Origin: Limnobaculum parvum
Lineage (GTDB): Bacteria; Pseudomonadota; Gammaproteobacteria; Enterobacterales; Enterobacteriaceae
Direction: 5' to 3'
NCBI RefSeq assembly: GCF_003096015.2
Contig: NZ_CP029185.2
Span: 402,501-466,500, forward strand
DNA: 64,000 bases
Of this stretch, positions 19,753 to 28,554 are shown piece by piece (positions within the stretch are counted from its first letter, which is position 1; each line of letters opens with the position of its first letter). Made by a program: the position numbers and the translations under genes. The notes under the pieces were generated by a model. It saw only the letters and a list, made by a program, of their open reading frames with translations. It did not search any database and had not been told where the DNA came from.

Positions 19753-20754
19753 ATGTTCATCAGCCGATTATCTATTTCGACCATGCCCGTTATCGGGGCT
19801 CTTTCTTGCATCTTGCTGAGTTCAATCGCTATGGCAACACAGATTTCTGATAACCGGATGTTAGCTAAAACCGGTGATGTTATTCAGGTACGCCTTGATG
19901 AGTTGCATCCAACACAGGTCGCCGTGGGTAAGCTGCAAATTGCTGGTGATTTAGATGACTATGCAAGAAAGCCTGAAAAGTTGCTTGCGGATCTCTGTAA
20001 GGTTCAAGGGGCCGGTAAACTGGAACAGCAAAATCCATCTTCCTCTCCTAAGGATCCCTCGTCATATCGTTGCACGTTACCAGCAGGAACAGATAAATCA
20101 GCAATGAATACGGTTGATATTGGTCCAGGCGGAAAGATTTATCTGACCGATGGGCATCATGCTTTTAATAGCTTTTGGGAAGCCAGCGGTGGTGATGTTC
20201 GTTTAAGCGTATTAGTCGGGGAAAATCTGAGTCGTGATGTAAAAGGCAATCCCGTTAGTCAGACTCAATTTGAGCAGAAAATGGCTGAGCTAAAACATTT
20301 CTTACCCATTGATGCCAAAGGTAATCGAATTACGTTTGCACAATTACCACCGTCTCTTGGGTTGAAATCATTTCAGGACGATCCTTGGCGTTCAATGCTC
20401 TACTATTTAAGGGGCATTTCTTATGATAAGTCAGATAACAATTTGGATCCGAAAACCGGTAAGCCTTATCCTGAAGTGCCTTTTCTGGAGTTTTATTGGG
20501 GACAATTGCTGAACAGTAAAATGGATTTAAGTCAGTACTCACTATCAGAGTTAGCCGGATATATCAGCGCGTTGAACGATGCGGCCCAAATAATGACTGA
20601 ACTATCGCCAGAGCAACACGTGGGAGACTCAGGAAAGAGTGCTGCGGAGTTGGGTAAGCTAGACAAAGTATATAACAAGAAACTGAAGAAATTGTCAGAA
20701 CCAGACTCTAAACTGGCGAAGGCTCTGGCTTATCAAGCTTCCCATCCGCAATAA
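19753..20754 (+). CDS. Secreted ParB/Srx-like (ParBc_2) protein
   Basis: A 333-residue protein with a signal peptide (hydrophobic core about 11-27, cleavage likely after SIAMA). It belongs to the ParB-like family with the motif DGHHAF at about 134-139. The fold is shared by ParB N-terminal domains, sulfiredoxin and some nucleases; family members are annotated ParB-like nuclease, but catalysis has not been shown for most. The predicted export to the periplasm argues against a chromosome-partition role. The ATG at 19753 is chosen over 19744 because AAAAGGA is then 8 bases upstream. Its stop lies 8 bases from the stop of the convergent transporter operon. Confidence 0.72.
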   Translation: MFISRLSISTMPVIGALSCILLSSIAMATQISDNRMLAKTGDVIQVRLDELHPTQVAVGKLQIAGDLDDYARKPEKLLADLCKVQGAGKLEQQNPSSSPKDPSSYRCTLPAGTDKSAMNTVDIGPGGKIYLTDGHHAFNSFWEASGGDVRLSVLVGENLSRDVKGNPVSQTQFEQKMAELKHFLPIDAKGNRITFAQLPPSLGLKSFQDDPWRSMLYYLRGISYDKSDNNLDPKTGKPYPEVPFLEFYWGQLLNSKMDLSQYSLSELAGYISALNDAAQIMTELSPEQHVGDSGKSAAELGKLDKVYNKKLKKLSEPDSKLAKALAYQASHPQ

Positions 20755-20762
20755 TTTCTGGT

Positions 20763-21566
20763 TTATCTCATTCGGTTGAGCCAAGAATGACTCCATTCTT
20801 CTGGTGTATCTGGATAGTTAAGGGATAATGCCTGATTGAGGGCGTATAGGGTTGGTGATGGTAGTTCACCGGGCTCTTGCAGCTCTTCAGTGCAAAGAAC
20901 GCATGACGGGGGGCCATCATTTATAATATTCCCTCCAGACAGGTGTATTACTCGTGAATAGTGGCGGGCAACAAAATCCAAGTCGTGGCTAATGGTTAAA
21001 ATAGTTGTGCCTGATTGTTGGCAATGGGCCAGCCATTTTTCAAATATCCTAAGCCAGTGAGCGTCAAAATCACGACTTGGTTCGTCTAAGAGCAGTAATG
21101 GTGGTGATAAGGCGGCTAGACAGGCAACGGCAACCATTCTTCGCTGACCGGCATGAAGGTCTAATGGATGTTTATCTGCCAGCTCGGTTAGCTCGCACAG
21201 TATCAATGCTTGCTCTGTATATTGGTCTATTTGTTCTCGTGTTAGCTTACGTTGCTTTAAGCCAAAGGCGATTTCATCTTTGATGCTGCTATGGAATATC
21301 TGCTTTTCTGCTTCCTGAAACAGAATGCCAATACTCATCGCTCTCTGTTGGGCTTTTAGTTGTGAAAGATCCACTCCGTTCAGCGTAATTTGGCCTTCAT
21401 CTGCTTTCAGTAAACCTGCAGCTAGGCGAAGCAGCGTCGATTTTCCTGCACCATTATCACCTACCAGTGCGACACGCTCTCCTTGATTCAGCGTTAAGTC
21501 GAGATTATTCAGGCAATATGTCGAAGCCTTTGGCCAACGAAAGGAGACCTTATTAAAGGTTAGCAT
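20763..21566 (-). CDS. ECF transporter ATPase, second subunit
   Basis: A CbiO/EcfA-type ABC ATPase of 267 residues. Walker A GDNGAGKSTLLRL (about 36-48), Walker B LLLLDEP (about 154-160) and the H-loop in TISHDLDF are intact. The ABC signature is degenerate, HAGQRRM instead of SGGQ. With the neighbouring ATPase it should form the asymmetric EcfAA' heterodimer that powers the module. Its start overlaps the preceding ATPase gene by 14 bases. Last gene of the operon. Confidence 0.88.
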   Translation of the reverse strand: MLTFNKVSFRWPKASTYCLNNLDLTLNQGERVALVGDNGAGKSTLLRLAAGLLKADEGQITLNGVDLSQLKAQQRAMSIGILFQEAEKQIFHSSIKDEIAFGLKQRKLTREQIDQYTEQALILCELTELADKHPLDLHAGQRRMVAVACLAALSPPLLLLDEPSRDFDAHWLRIFEKWLAHCQQSGTTILTISHDLDFVARHYSRVIHLSGGNIINDGPPSCVLCTEELQEPGELPSPTLYALNQALSLNYPDTPEEWSHSWLNRMR

Positions 21567-22392
21567 GTAGATCCTTAAAAGCGCAGATTAGCTCATTTTC
21601 CGAGCGGGGGATCTCTCCCGGCCAAGCATGATGAGTTGAGAGTAAATGAATGACCTGCCAGGCATCGGGAGCATTAATCTGAGTCATAGCCAACGGAAAA
21701 ATTTGTGAGATAGATCCTTGAATCATCGGCTGGCCTTGTTTAAGGACTAAAGCCTGAGAACAATATTTTGCCGCAGGTAAAAATGCGCGCTCAAACAAAA
21801 TGACTTTGCAATTGTGACGCACGGCATAATTTCTGAGTTCCGATAAGAGTTGTGCTGTAGCTTTGGGTGTTAATCGACTAAAGGCTTCATCGAGTAGCAG
21901 TAATTTAGGACGCATTGCTAATGCACAAGCTAGAACTATTCGTTGTGCTTCTCCGCCAGACAGCGTTGACGGATGCCGTGTACGTAAGTGCTGACTATGG
22001 GTACTATCCAAGGCTTCATCAATACGTTTCAGGATCTCATCGGGCGGTAAAGCCAAATTCTCAGGCCCGAAAGCGATCTCTTCTTCAACGCTGAATGTAC
22101 AGCCCGAAAGCTGGAGTTGTGGTGACTGTTGAATTAATTGTATCTGTGCTGCCTGTGTTGATAGCGGGGCTTGCCCGATGTCTTCGTCAAATATTTGTAG
22201 CGTACCGCTCAGAGTACCTGTCAGATGCTCCGGAAACCATCCTGCTAGTAGCTGGGCCAGTATACTTTTCCCACTGCCGTTGCCTCCATAGATAACAAAA
22301 AAGGGATCGTCCGGTAACGTAAGATTCAGCGGGCCAAGTAGAGGCTCTTCTTCTCCACGTGATGTAAAGATGACATCTTTTAATGTAACCAC
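21553..22392 (-). CDS. ECF transporter ATPase, first subunit
   Basis: An ABC ATPase of 279 residues from the GTG at 22392, which has GGGGGG 8 bases upstream and overlaps the T-component gene by 13 bases. A longer frame to 22479 would overlap the T gene by 100 bases and adds residues with no ABC character. Walker A GGNGSGKSILAQL (about 37-49), signature LSGGEAQRI and Walker B LLLLDEAF are all present, so this subunit has the canonical signature that the second one lacks. Confidence 0.87.
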   Translation of the reverse strand: MVTLKDVIFTSRGEEEPLLGPLNLTLPDDPFFVIYGGNGSGKSILAQLLAGWFPEHLTGTLSGTLQIFDEDIGQAPLSTQAAQIQLIQQSPQLQLSGCTFSVEEEIAFGPENLALPPDEILKRIDEALDSTHSQHLRTRHPSTLSGGEAQRIVLACALAMRPKLLLLDEAFSRLTPKATAQLLSELRNYAVRHNCKVILFERAFLPAAKYCSQALVLKQGQPMIQGSISQIFPLAMTQINAPDAWQVIHLLSTHHAWPGEIPRSENELICAFKDLHANL

Positions 22393-23090
22393 CAGAAATA
22401 CCCCCCGATTTGAACCAAACAAAGCAGAAGTAGAGCGTAACGACCTATCTGCTGTAGCCGGCTGTCTGGGGGTACCCACAGAGTTGTCCGGTGGGCATGA
22501 ACTCTGAAAGCTTTCATATCCAGTGCTGCGCCCCGAATGGCCAGTTCATTAAGTGCATTACTGGTTAGTGGTAGCAATAGGGCGGGAATAGCGCGCAATC
22601 GTTGATGCCAGGAGCCATCTAGAGGAATACCTCGAGCCAACTGTGCATCTTTGATGGTGTGCAACTGTTGTCGTAATTGTTCAACGACCAGCAGCGGCCC
22701 TGCCAGAACATAAGCGAAGCTGACGGGCAATCGGCTGGCAAATAGTGCGCGTACAAACTGGCGAGTAGGGACTTTTTGTAGCCAGATCTGGGCACTACTA
22801 ATGATAACCAATAGTTTCAGCCAGAGCGCTGCAGCCATTGGCATCCTTTGTTGATCTAGTGGTGTTCCATTCAGCCAGTGGGCCAACCAGCCACTGTGGA
22901 CTACCCATAATCCCAAACCCATTGGAATCATAAACCATACAACAAAGCGCCAGCGGTGGCGGGTGTCTGGCAATAGTAAAAGCAGGGCAAACATACTCGC
23001 ACTGTAGATTAATAAGGCATATCCCAACGGAAAAAGTAGTGCGGTCAGGGCCAGCCATCCCCATAACATTAATGAGGTAAATGGGTGCAT
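22380..23090 (-). CDS. ECF transporter transmembrane T component
   Basis: EcfT/CbiQ-family membrane coupling protein, 236 residues. Five or so hydrophobic helices are separated by a long cytoplasmic coupling region. The coupling motif is visible as AQLARGIPL (about 148-156); the second Arg-containing motif is represented by ALDMKAFR near 192-199. It transmits ATPase motion to the substrate-binding S component. It starts one base after the S gene stop, so the four transporter genes are translationally packed. Confidence 0.85.
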   Translation of the reverse strand: MHPFTSLMLWGWLALTALLFPLGYALLIYSASMFALLLLLPDTRHRWRFVVWFMIPMGLGLWVVHSGWLAHWLNGTPLDQQRMPMAAALWLKLLVIISSAQIWLQKVPTRQFVRALFASRLPVSFAYVLAGPLLVVEQLRQQLHTIKDAQLARGIPLDGSWHQRLRAIPALLLPLTSNALNELAIRGAALDMKAFRVHAHRTTLWVPPDSRLQQIGRYALLLLCLVQIGGYFWWLH

Positions 23091-23091
23091 A

Positions 23092-23670
23092 TCAGCTGAC
23101 CGCTGCCATATTAGGGAAGCTGTTATGTGTTCTCTGTGGCAGACCTCTGACTAACAGCCAGGCGATGATGGCGGTCAGAATCTTATCTATCAGATTTACA
23201 CCAATAACTGTAATGGCAACTGACTCAACTAAGTTCTGTCCTACGGCATTAATATAGGCGACAAAGAAATCTGCACCGCTACCGGTAGCCCCACCAAACA
23301 GGTAAGTACGAATCGGTACTGCGATCAGCGTTAACGCTAGAGTAATCACGATGCCAGAGACGATAACTTTAGGTACGGAGCGAAACCAGCCAATGCGAGC
23401 CATAATGCCGCAAACTAGACCAATTATCATTGCAACTGGTGCAAAGGCTGCAGCAATTGGACCGGAGATTAATCCCCAGAGTAAATTAGTTAATAATCCA
23501 GTGAACATCGCAGCCCAGGGACCCGCCAATAAAGCGCATAACATAGTGCCAATGGAGTCAAGAAAGATAGGAAGCTTGAGCATGGAAACAATTTGTCCAC
23601 CAATCATATTAATTGCAATAGACATAACCATAAGAACTAGCGTACGGCTGGAAACGGCATTACTTGCCAT
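23092..23670 (-). CDS. ECF transporter substrate-binding S component
   Basis: A 192-residue integral membrane protein with about six helices. The stretch LPIFLDSIGTMLCALLAGPW (about 33-52) and the following GLLTNLLWG are typical of an ECF S-component family. The family is not one whose substrate I can name: biotin, riboflavin, thiamine, cobalt and nickel signatures are not evident. The GAGG ribosome-binding site is 5 bases from the ATG. It is followed by its own T and two A genes, so this is a group-I (dedicated) ECF system. Confidence 0.82.
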   Translation of the reverse strand: MASNAVSSRTLVLMVMSIAINMIGGQIVSMLKLPIFLDSIGTMLCALLAGPWAAMFTGLLTNLLWGLISGPIAAAFAPVAMIIGLVCGIMARIGWFRSVPKVIVSGIVITLALTLIAVPIRTYLFGGATGSGADFFVAYINAVGQNLVESVAITVIGVNLIDKILTAIIAWLLVRGLPQRTHNSFPNMAAVS

Positions 23671-23712
23671 AGAAACCTCGATGATGTGTTAAATCGAAAA
23701 TAATAAGTGTTA

Positions 23713-24138
23713 TTACCGGTTATTAATAACTAATTCTTCATAACCAGAATGTGAGCAAGGCTGTCGACTGAAACGCAATTGTTCCAGCTCGCCTAGAACT
23801 AACTCCAGTGTTGTTCTTACTGTGCATCCAGGCATGATGTGACCGCCAGTAACTTTCCCCGTCCCATCGGAAACAGATAAATGCAGGTGTTCCCCTTGCT
23901 GTTCAAGAGTGCCGATCAGAGAAACGACCTCAAATTTACCGCTGAATAAGGTGGTATCTGGCTCTCCGGCGAAGCGCAGTGCGACATCCGTCAGGCTACC
24001 AACGCACCCAGCAATGAACGCTGCCTGCAAGTTTTGTTCAACAATAAATGTTTTTAGTGAGCTTAATAACTCTTGACCGGGATAGAGGCGTAAAGCCAAA
24101 AAACGTGCGTTAGAGTAGGTGCTAATTTTATGATTCAT
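23713..24138 (-). CDS. DUF296/PPC domain protein at head of ECF operon
   Basis: A small soluble protein of 141 residues, essentially a single PPC (plants and prokaryotes conserved, DUF296) domain. The conserved features are AAFIAGCVGSLTDVALRF (about 39-56) and the C-terminal GGHIMPGCTVRTTLELVLGE (about 99-118). The fold forms trimers and, in plants, is fused to AT-hook DNA-binding domains; the bacterial function is unknown. It precedes the ECF S gene by 42 bases on the same strand and is probably cotranscribed. A ligand-sensing or metabolic role linked to the imported compound is an inference. Confidence 0.82.
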   Translation of the reverse strand: MNHKISTYSNARFLALRLYPGQELLSSLKTFIVEQNLQAAFIAGCVGSLTDVALRFAGEPDTTLFSGKFEVVSLIGTLEQQGEHLHLSVSDGTGKVTGGHIMPGCTVRTTLELVLGELEQLRFSRQPCSHSGYEELVINNR

Positions 24139-24461
24139 AAAATATTTTCCGGCTATTTTATTTGTGTTAGTGATGGCTCACATACCCCAGCTTTCAGGAA
24201 AGCCGATATATCATAACGTTATCTGTAAAAGATAGAAGAGATGAAGATAGAAATCTGACTGATAGGTAGAAGTCCATGATAGAAAAGCTCAACAAGAAAA
24301 AAACAGTTCTAAAACTCAATCAGTTATAAGCTGAAATTAATCGAAGTCAATTCAGGCCATTTACTTTAATTCAACTCCTTTGCCTGAATTGCGTTACTAT
24401 CGATATATAACAAAGAACATCGCTCTTTTTGAGCTAAATCATTCAGTATAAGAGATTCAAT
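24139..24461. other. Divergent DUF296/tehB intergenic region
   Basis: About 323 bases with the promoters of the ECF operon (minus) and tehB (plus). I looked on the minus strand for TPP, FMN, cobalamin, preQ1, THF and ZTP riboswitch cores and recognised none. One modest hairpin (gctttc-ctga-aagc) sits near 24199-24210 on the ECF side. Confidence 0.45.
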
Positions 24462-25325
24462 ATGGAAAACCTTATTTGTTACAAGCAATTACCCTGCTGG
24501 AACAGCGTAACGCTGCCTGCCATGTTTGAGGAAAAACAGAATACTCAACAAGGGACTTGGGCAAAATTGACGTTGTTTAAAGGTGAGATGACATTTGCTT
24601 TTTTAACCGGAGAGGGTGAAGTTATTCGTATTGAGCAGTTTTCTGTACATCGTCAGCCTGAGCTCATTAAGCCACAGACGTGGCACAAGATCGTTAGCTA
24701 TTCTCCAGATATTGAATGTCAGCTCGATTTTTATTGTCAGCCGGAGGACTATACCAATAAGAAGTATGGTATGACAAAAACGCATTCTGAAGTGCTTAAC
24801 GCAACGCGTTACGTTACGCCTTGTAAGGTGCTGGATTTAGGATGTGGTTCAGGCAGAAACTCTCTCTATTTAAATAAGCTTGGCTTTGATGTTAGGGCGC
24901 TTGATAAAAATGAGCAGAGTATTCATGCGCTTCGGGAGATTATTGATTCCGGACCGTTAAGTGGCATTCAGGCTGAAGTATTCAATATCAACGAGCAGGA
25001 GATTGATGATACCTATGGTTTTATCCTGTCTACCGTCGTATTTATGTTTTTGGATCAAGAAAGAGTGCCTACCATTATTAAAAATATGCAGGATAAGACT
25101 GAGAGTAACGGTTACAACCTGATTGTTTCTGCGATGTCGACGGATGACTACCCTTGTTCAGTACCATTTTCATTTACCTTTAGCCAAGGTGAATTGAAAG
25201 ATTATTATCAAGGTTGGGAGATTATTAAATATAACGAAGATGTAGGGGAGCTACATAAAACAGATAGCGATGGTAATCGTATCAAGTTGCGTTTTGCGAC
25301 GCTATTGGCAAAGAAAGTTGCCTGA
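24462..25325 (+). CDS. tehB: SAM-dependent methyltransferase TehB, long form
   Basis: 287 residues, like H. influenzae TehB (286) and longer than E. coli TehB (197). The N-terminal cupin-like DUF1971 domain (about 1-90) begins LICYKQLPCWNSVTLPAMF. The methyltransferase domain follows with motif I VLDLGCGSGRNSLYL at about 122-136 and the acidic motif II ALDKNEQS. TehB-type enzymes methylate tellurite and are linked to oxidative stress and haem handling. No tehA gene is adjacent, as in other long-form tehB loci. Confidence 0.88.
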   Translation: MENLICYKQLPCWNSVTLPAMFEEKQNTQQGTWAKLTLFKGEMTFAFLTGEGEVIRIEQFSVHRQPELIKPQTWHKIVSYSPDIECQLDFYCQPEDYTNKKYGMTKTHSEVLNATRYVTPCKVLDLGCGSGRNSLYLNKLGFDVRALDKNEQSIHALREIIDSGPLSGIQAEVFNINEQEIDDTYGFILSTVVFMFLDQERVPTIIKNMQDKTESNGYNLIVSAMSTDDYPCSVPFSFTFSQGELKDYYQGWEIIKYNEDVGELHKTDSDGNRIKLRFATLLAKKVA

Positions 25326-25498
25326 TTTTTATCATGCCATCAGTCTTTTACTTCAGCACGGATAAAAAGAATAGGGTACTCTGGTGTTGTAACTCGGTAC
25401 AGGGTCATGATTCAAGTCAATGTGGCAGGGGATGCTTAAAGCGGCCCGTGGTTTTTTGTTAGAATCAGTAAGATGCTCAATATGATATAGGGGGAAAC

Positions 25499-25846
25499 AT
25501 GCGGGTTAAATTGTGTTTAAGTCTTGCGGTGGCATTACTGGTGGCGGGTTGTTCCAGCACTAATACGCTAAGTGGTGCCGGTCAGCAAGTCCGGATAGCT
25601 GATGAGCAACCGGGTGCGACATGCCAGTTATTAGGTTCAGCAGAAGGAAGCCAAGGTAACTGGTTGTCTGGTGCTAGCAGTGAATATGATTCTGTGACCA
25701 GCGCAACAAACGATCTGCGTAATAAAGCGGCAGCCATGGGCGGAAATGTTATTTATGGTGTGAGTGGACAAGGACACAGTTTTTTATCTGAGTTCGTCCC
25801 TCTAGACAGTAAAGTCAGCGGGCAGATTTACCGTTGCCCAAATTGA
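25499..25846 (+). CDS. yjeI: DUF4156 lipoprotein YjeI
   Basis: A small lipoprotein of 115 residues with signal peptide and lipobox LLVAGC (modified Cys18). It resembles E. coli YjeI closely (recalled from memory): QQVRIADEQPGATCQLLG, GNWLSGAS, AAAMGGNVIYG and the C-terminal GQIYRCPN. Function is unknown. In E. coli yjeI lies directly downstream of groEL; here it is about 12 kb from groESL, on the other side of the wza-wzb-wzc operon and tRNA-Phe, so the gene has been relocated. GGGGG lies 5 bases before the start. Confidence 0.9.
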   Translation: MRVKLCLSLAVALLVAGCSSTNTLSGAGQQVRIADEQPGATCQLLGSAEGSQGNWLSGASSEYDSVTSATNDLRNKAAAMGGNVIYGVSGQGHSFLSEFVPLDSKVSGQIYRCPN

Positions 25847-25855
25847 TTGGCTGGT

Positions 25856-25890
25856 AATTTCAGCTCCGGCACTGTACCGGAGCTGAAATT
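25856..25890. terminator. Bidirectional yjeI/wzc terminator
   Basis: A perfect 14-bp stem (AATTTCAGCTCCGG/CCGGAGCTGAAATT) with a 7-base loop, followed on the + strand by gttttg. It lies between the convergent stops of yjeI (25846) and wzc (25910) and can serve both. Confidence 0.88.
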
Positions 25891-25909
25891 GTTTTGTTTC
25901 TACTTTGCG

Positions 25910-28066
25910 TTATTTTTCTGATTTATAAGTGTAATACTCAAAAATACCATCGCCGTAGTATTTGGATGCTCTTTGTTGGACTGCGTTAAGAACAAGCCCT
26001 TTTATCGTCAGGCCATTCTGCTCAAAACGTTTTAGTGACATTTCCACTTCCCTGACAGAACTGTGTTCAAATCGTGCAACCAGCAGATTTGTGCCAGAAT
26101 ATCGACCAATAATCATTGAGTCTGTTGTTGCTAATATTGGTGGGGTATCGAAAATGATCAGATCATAATTTGTACCCGCCCATTCAATGAATGACGAAAA
26201 ATACTTATTCATTAATAATTCTGATGGGTTAGGAGGAATTGAACCTCTCGGAATAAAATCTAAACCGTTAGTTTTTGTTTTATAAACACATTTTTCGATT
26301 TCTTTTTTATTAGAAAGAATATCGGAGAGCCCATTTTCCATCGATATCTTAAATAACTTATGTAACCCTCCTTTTCTCATATCAGCATCAATGAGAAGAA
26401 CTCTGACCCCTGATTGTGCGACAACAACTGAAAGGTTACTGCTGATAAAGCTTTTCCCTATACCTGATGTCGCACCAGTAATCATGAGTATTCGGTTGCT
26501 GGCATCAAGCATCGCGAAATGTAAGCTGGTTCTCAGACTTCGTATTGCCTCAACAGCTAAATCAGTTTCTTGTTCTATTGCCAATAATGTAGTGGAATCT
26601 GTTTGCGGCTGTTTTATGAGGCTTCTATTCTTATTCTTTAAATTTTTAGATAATGGAATATTTGCATAAATATTTATACCCGTATTTTCAAGCTGTGATG
26701 AGTCATTAATGGTTCTTCTGAAGAGCTCTTGGATGAAGATTATTAGGATCGAGAGAAATATCCCGGCAATAAATGAGATTGCTATGATTAATAATGACTT
26801 AGGTTTTATTTTTTCTGGTTGGGTAATCGCCTTGTCTACAATTCTGGCGTTACCAACCGTGCTGGCTTTATTAATGTTTAGCTCTTGCTGTTTATTTAGT
26901 AGAAGCATATAGATTTCTTGGCCAGACTGTACGTCTCTGGTCAGTCTTAAAATCTCTTGCTGTGTTTTCGGCATATTAGTAACGCTTTTGTTTAAGCGTT
27001 CTTTTTCCTGCAGTAATGTATCCTTCTTCTCTAATAATGAACGATAGGCAGGGTGCTCTTTAGTGTATAATTTAGATATTTCAGCTTCTTTAAATGTGAC
27101 TTCATTTAACTGAGACGTAATTGAAACCATAGAGTCAAGGATCGATTTTGCCTCTAACGTTAAATCAACAGATTCATTAGTTTGTCTGAATGTATTTAAT
27201 TTGATTTCAGCTTCTTCAAGTTGTTTTTTTATCAGTGGTAGTTGTTCTTTTAAAAAGCCTAAGCTGTTAGCGGCTTCTTCTGATTTTCTCTCGACATTTT
27301 GCTGTAAATAATTATTACTAATACTATCTGCGATTTTCTTTATTTTTTCTTTGTCTTTTCCCGTGACGTAAAGTCTAAGTATTCCACCGTCTTTCGTTGT
27401 GTCTTGAATTGATAAATCCAATAACACATTATTAATTGCAGTGAGATAATCTCTTTTCTTTATCTTAAATGTCGTTCCTACGGGAGCAATAATATCACTG
27501 ATTAAAATAGAAATATTATTACTTTTCTCAAGTGATGCTATTTTACCCGTTATATCAATATCATTTCCTTCCAGAGTATATTGATTGTCGGGTAAGACTG
27601 TAAGGATGAATTCATCATTATACATGGCCTCAGGGATATCAAATTTAGAGATCGCCACTTGACCAGGCCTAATTTTTAGCCATTTAGATAATTTTTCTCC
27701 AACGATTGGAAAGTACGTTTCTGATACTTCAATATCTAAATTCAGGTCGGAAACGGTTTTTCCTATGACCATCCGTGATTTTATCAGCTCCATCTCTGTT
27801 GCTGTTGATGGGATAACATTACTTGATAAAATTTCGGATACGCTATTTAAAAGACTATTGGTAGGGTTCTTTTCTATCTGAATCAGTACATCAGCCCGAT
27901 AAATAGGAGTGGCGAATAAAGAATAAAAAGCTCCAATTAGAGTCAATAATATTGTAATAGATATGAGTAACCATTTTTTATCTATAATGGTACCTAAAAT
28001 CTTTCCTAAATTTATTTCATCTTCTTCTTTAGGATTCTTATGTAAGGCACTACGATTTTCTGACAT
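25910..28066 (-). CDS. wzc: Polysaccharide co-polymerase / tyrosine autokinase Wzc
   Basis: An inner-membrane BY-kinase of 718 residues that controls chain length and export of capsule-type polysaccharide. It has an N-terminal membrane segment (about 32-52), a periplasmic Wzz-like domain with coiled coils (about 250-390), a second membrane segment (about 425-447) and a cytoplasmic kinase. Walker A GATSGIGKS is at 531-539, Walker A' LLIDADMRKG about 557-566 and Walker B LIIFDTPP about 637-644. The C-terminus carries the autophosphorylated tyrosine cluster: KYYGDGIFEYYTYKSEK, five tyrosines. Last gene of the JUMPstart operon, 41 bases after wzb. Confidence 0.93.
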   Translation of the reverse strand: MSENRSALHKNPKEEDEINLGKILGTIIDKKWLLISITILLTLIGAFYSLFATPIYRADVLIQIEKNPTNSLLNSVSEILSSNVIPSTATEMELIKSRMVIGKTVSDLNLDIEVSETYFPIVGEKLSKWLKIRPGQVAISKFDIPEAMYNDEFILTVLPDNQYTLEGNDIDITGKIASLEKSNNISILISDIIAPVGTTFKIKKRDYLTAINNVLLDLSIQDTTKDGGILRLYVTGKDKEKIKKIADSISNNYLQQNVERKSEEAANSLGFLKEQLPLIKKQLEEAEIKLNTFRQTNESVDLTLEAKSILDSMVSITSQLNEVTFKEAEISKLYTKEHPAYRSLLEKKDTLLQEKERLNKSVTNMPKTQQEILRLTRDVQSGQEIYMLLLNKQQELNINKASTVGNARIVDKAITQPEKIKPKSLLIIAISFIAGIFLSILIIFIQELFRRTINDSSQLENTGINIYANIPLSKNLKNKNRSLIKQPQTDSTTLLAIEQETDLAVEAIRSLRTSLHFAMLDASNRILMITGATSGIGKSFISSNLSVVVAQSGVRVLLIDADMRKGGLHKLFKISMENGLSDILSNKKEIEKCVYKTKTNGLDFIPRGSIPPNPSELLMNKYFSSFIEWAGTNYDLIIFDTPPILATTDSMIIGRYSGTNLLVARFEHSSVREVEMSLKRFEQNGLTIKGLVLNAVQQRASKYYGDGIFEYYTYKSEK

Positions 28067-28107
28067 ACTTATTCCTGCTTATTCTGATGCTATCTTCATT
28101 AATATGT

Positions 28108-28554
28108 TTAGTGACTAAGCACTTTCGCCCACATATCTGCGGACTCAGATAACTGTTGATAAATTAACTCAAACATTTTTTTGCTCTGCCCGTAAGGATC
28201 GACAATATCACGTTGGTTATTCCAGTGGCCAAACAACATTGTTTTACCGCTGGCTTCTGGAGCCAAGTGATTTATTGTTTCCATATGTACTTTTTCCATG
28301 ACCAAAATTAAGTCATATTGGTGACATAGTTGAGCATTGAACTGTTTAGCTTTGTGATCTGAGACCGATATTCCATGTTGTAGTGCAATTTCTGTCATCG
28401 TTTTTTCTACAGGATGATTCACAATAGCGTTCAAACCTGCAGATTCAATAGTCTTATTCGGTAGCTGTATTTGTAAGAGCCGTTCTCCTATAGGTGAACG
28501 GCAAATATTGCCTACACAAACAACCAGAATAGAGTCAAACTTTAGTTTGGCCAA
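28108..28554 (-). CDS. wzb: Low-molecular-weight protein-tyrosine phosphatase Wzb
   Basis: 148 residues, the cognate phosphatase of Wzc (E. coli Wzb 147). The CX5R phosphate-binding loop CVGNICRS is at about 13-20 and the general-acid aspartate is in DPYG near 118. It starts with TTG and overlaps the wza stop by 13 bases. Cycles of Wzc phosphorylation and Wzb dephosphorylation drive polymer assembly. Confidence 0.92.
   Translation of the reverse strand: MAKLKFDSILVVCVGNICRSPIGERLLQIQLPNKTIESAGLNAIVNHPVEKTMTEIALQHGISVSDHKAKQFNAQLCHQYDLILVMEKVHMETINHLAPEASGKTMLFGHWNNQRDIVDPYGQSKKMFELIYQQLSESADMWAKVLSH

Noticed and set aside
24139..24461. Search for a vitamin riboswitch before the ECF operon
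   Set aside because: No TPP, FMN, cobalamin, preQ1, THF or ZTP core could be recognised by eye.
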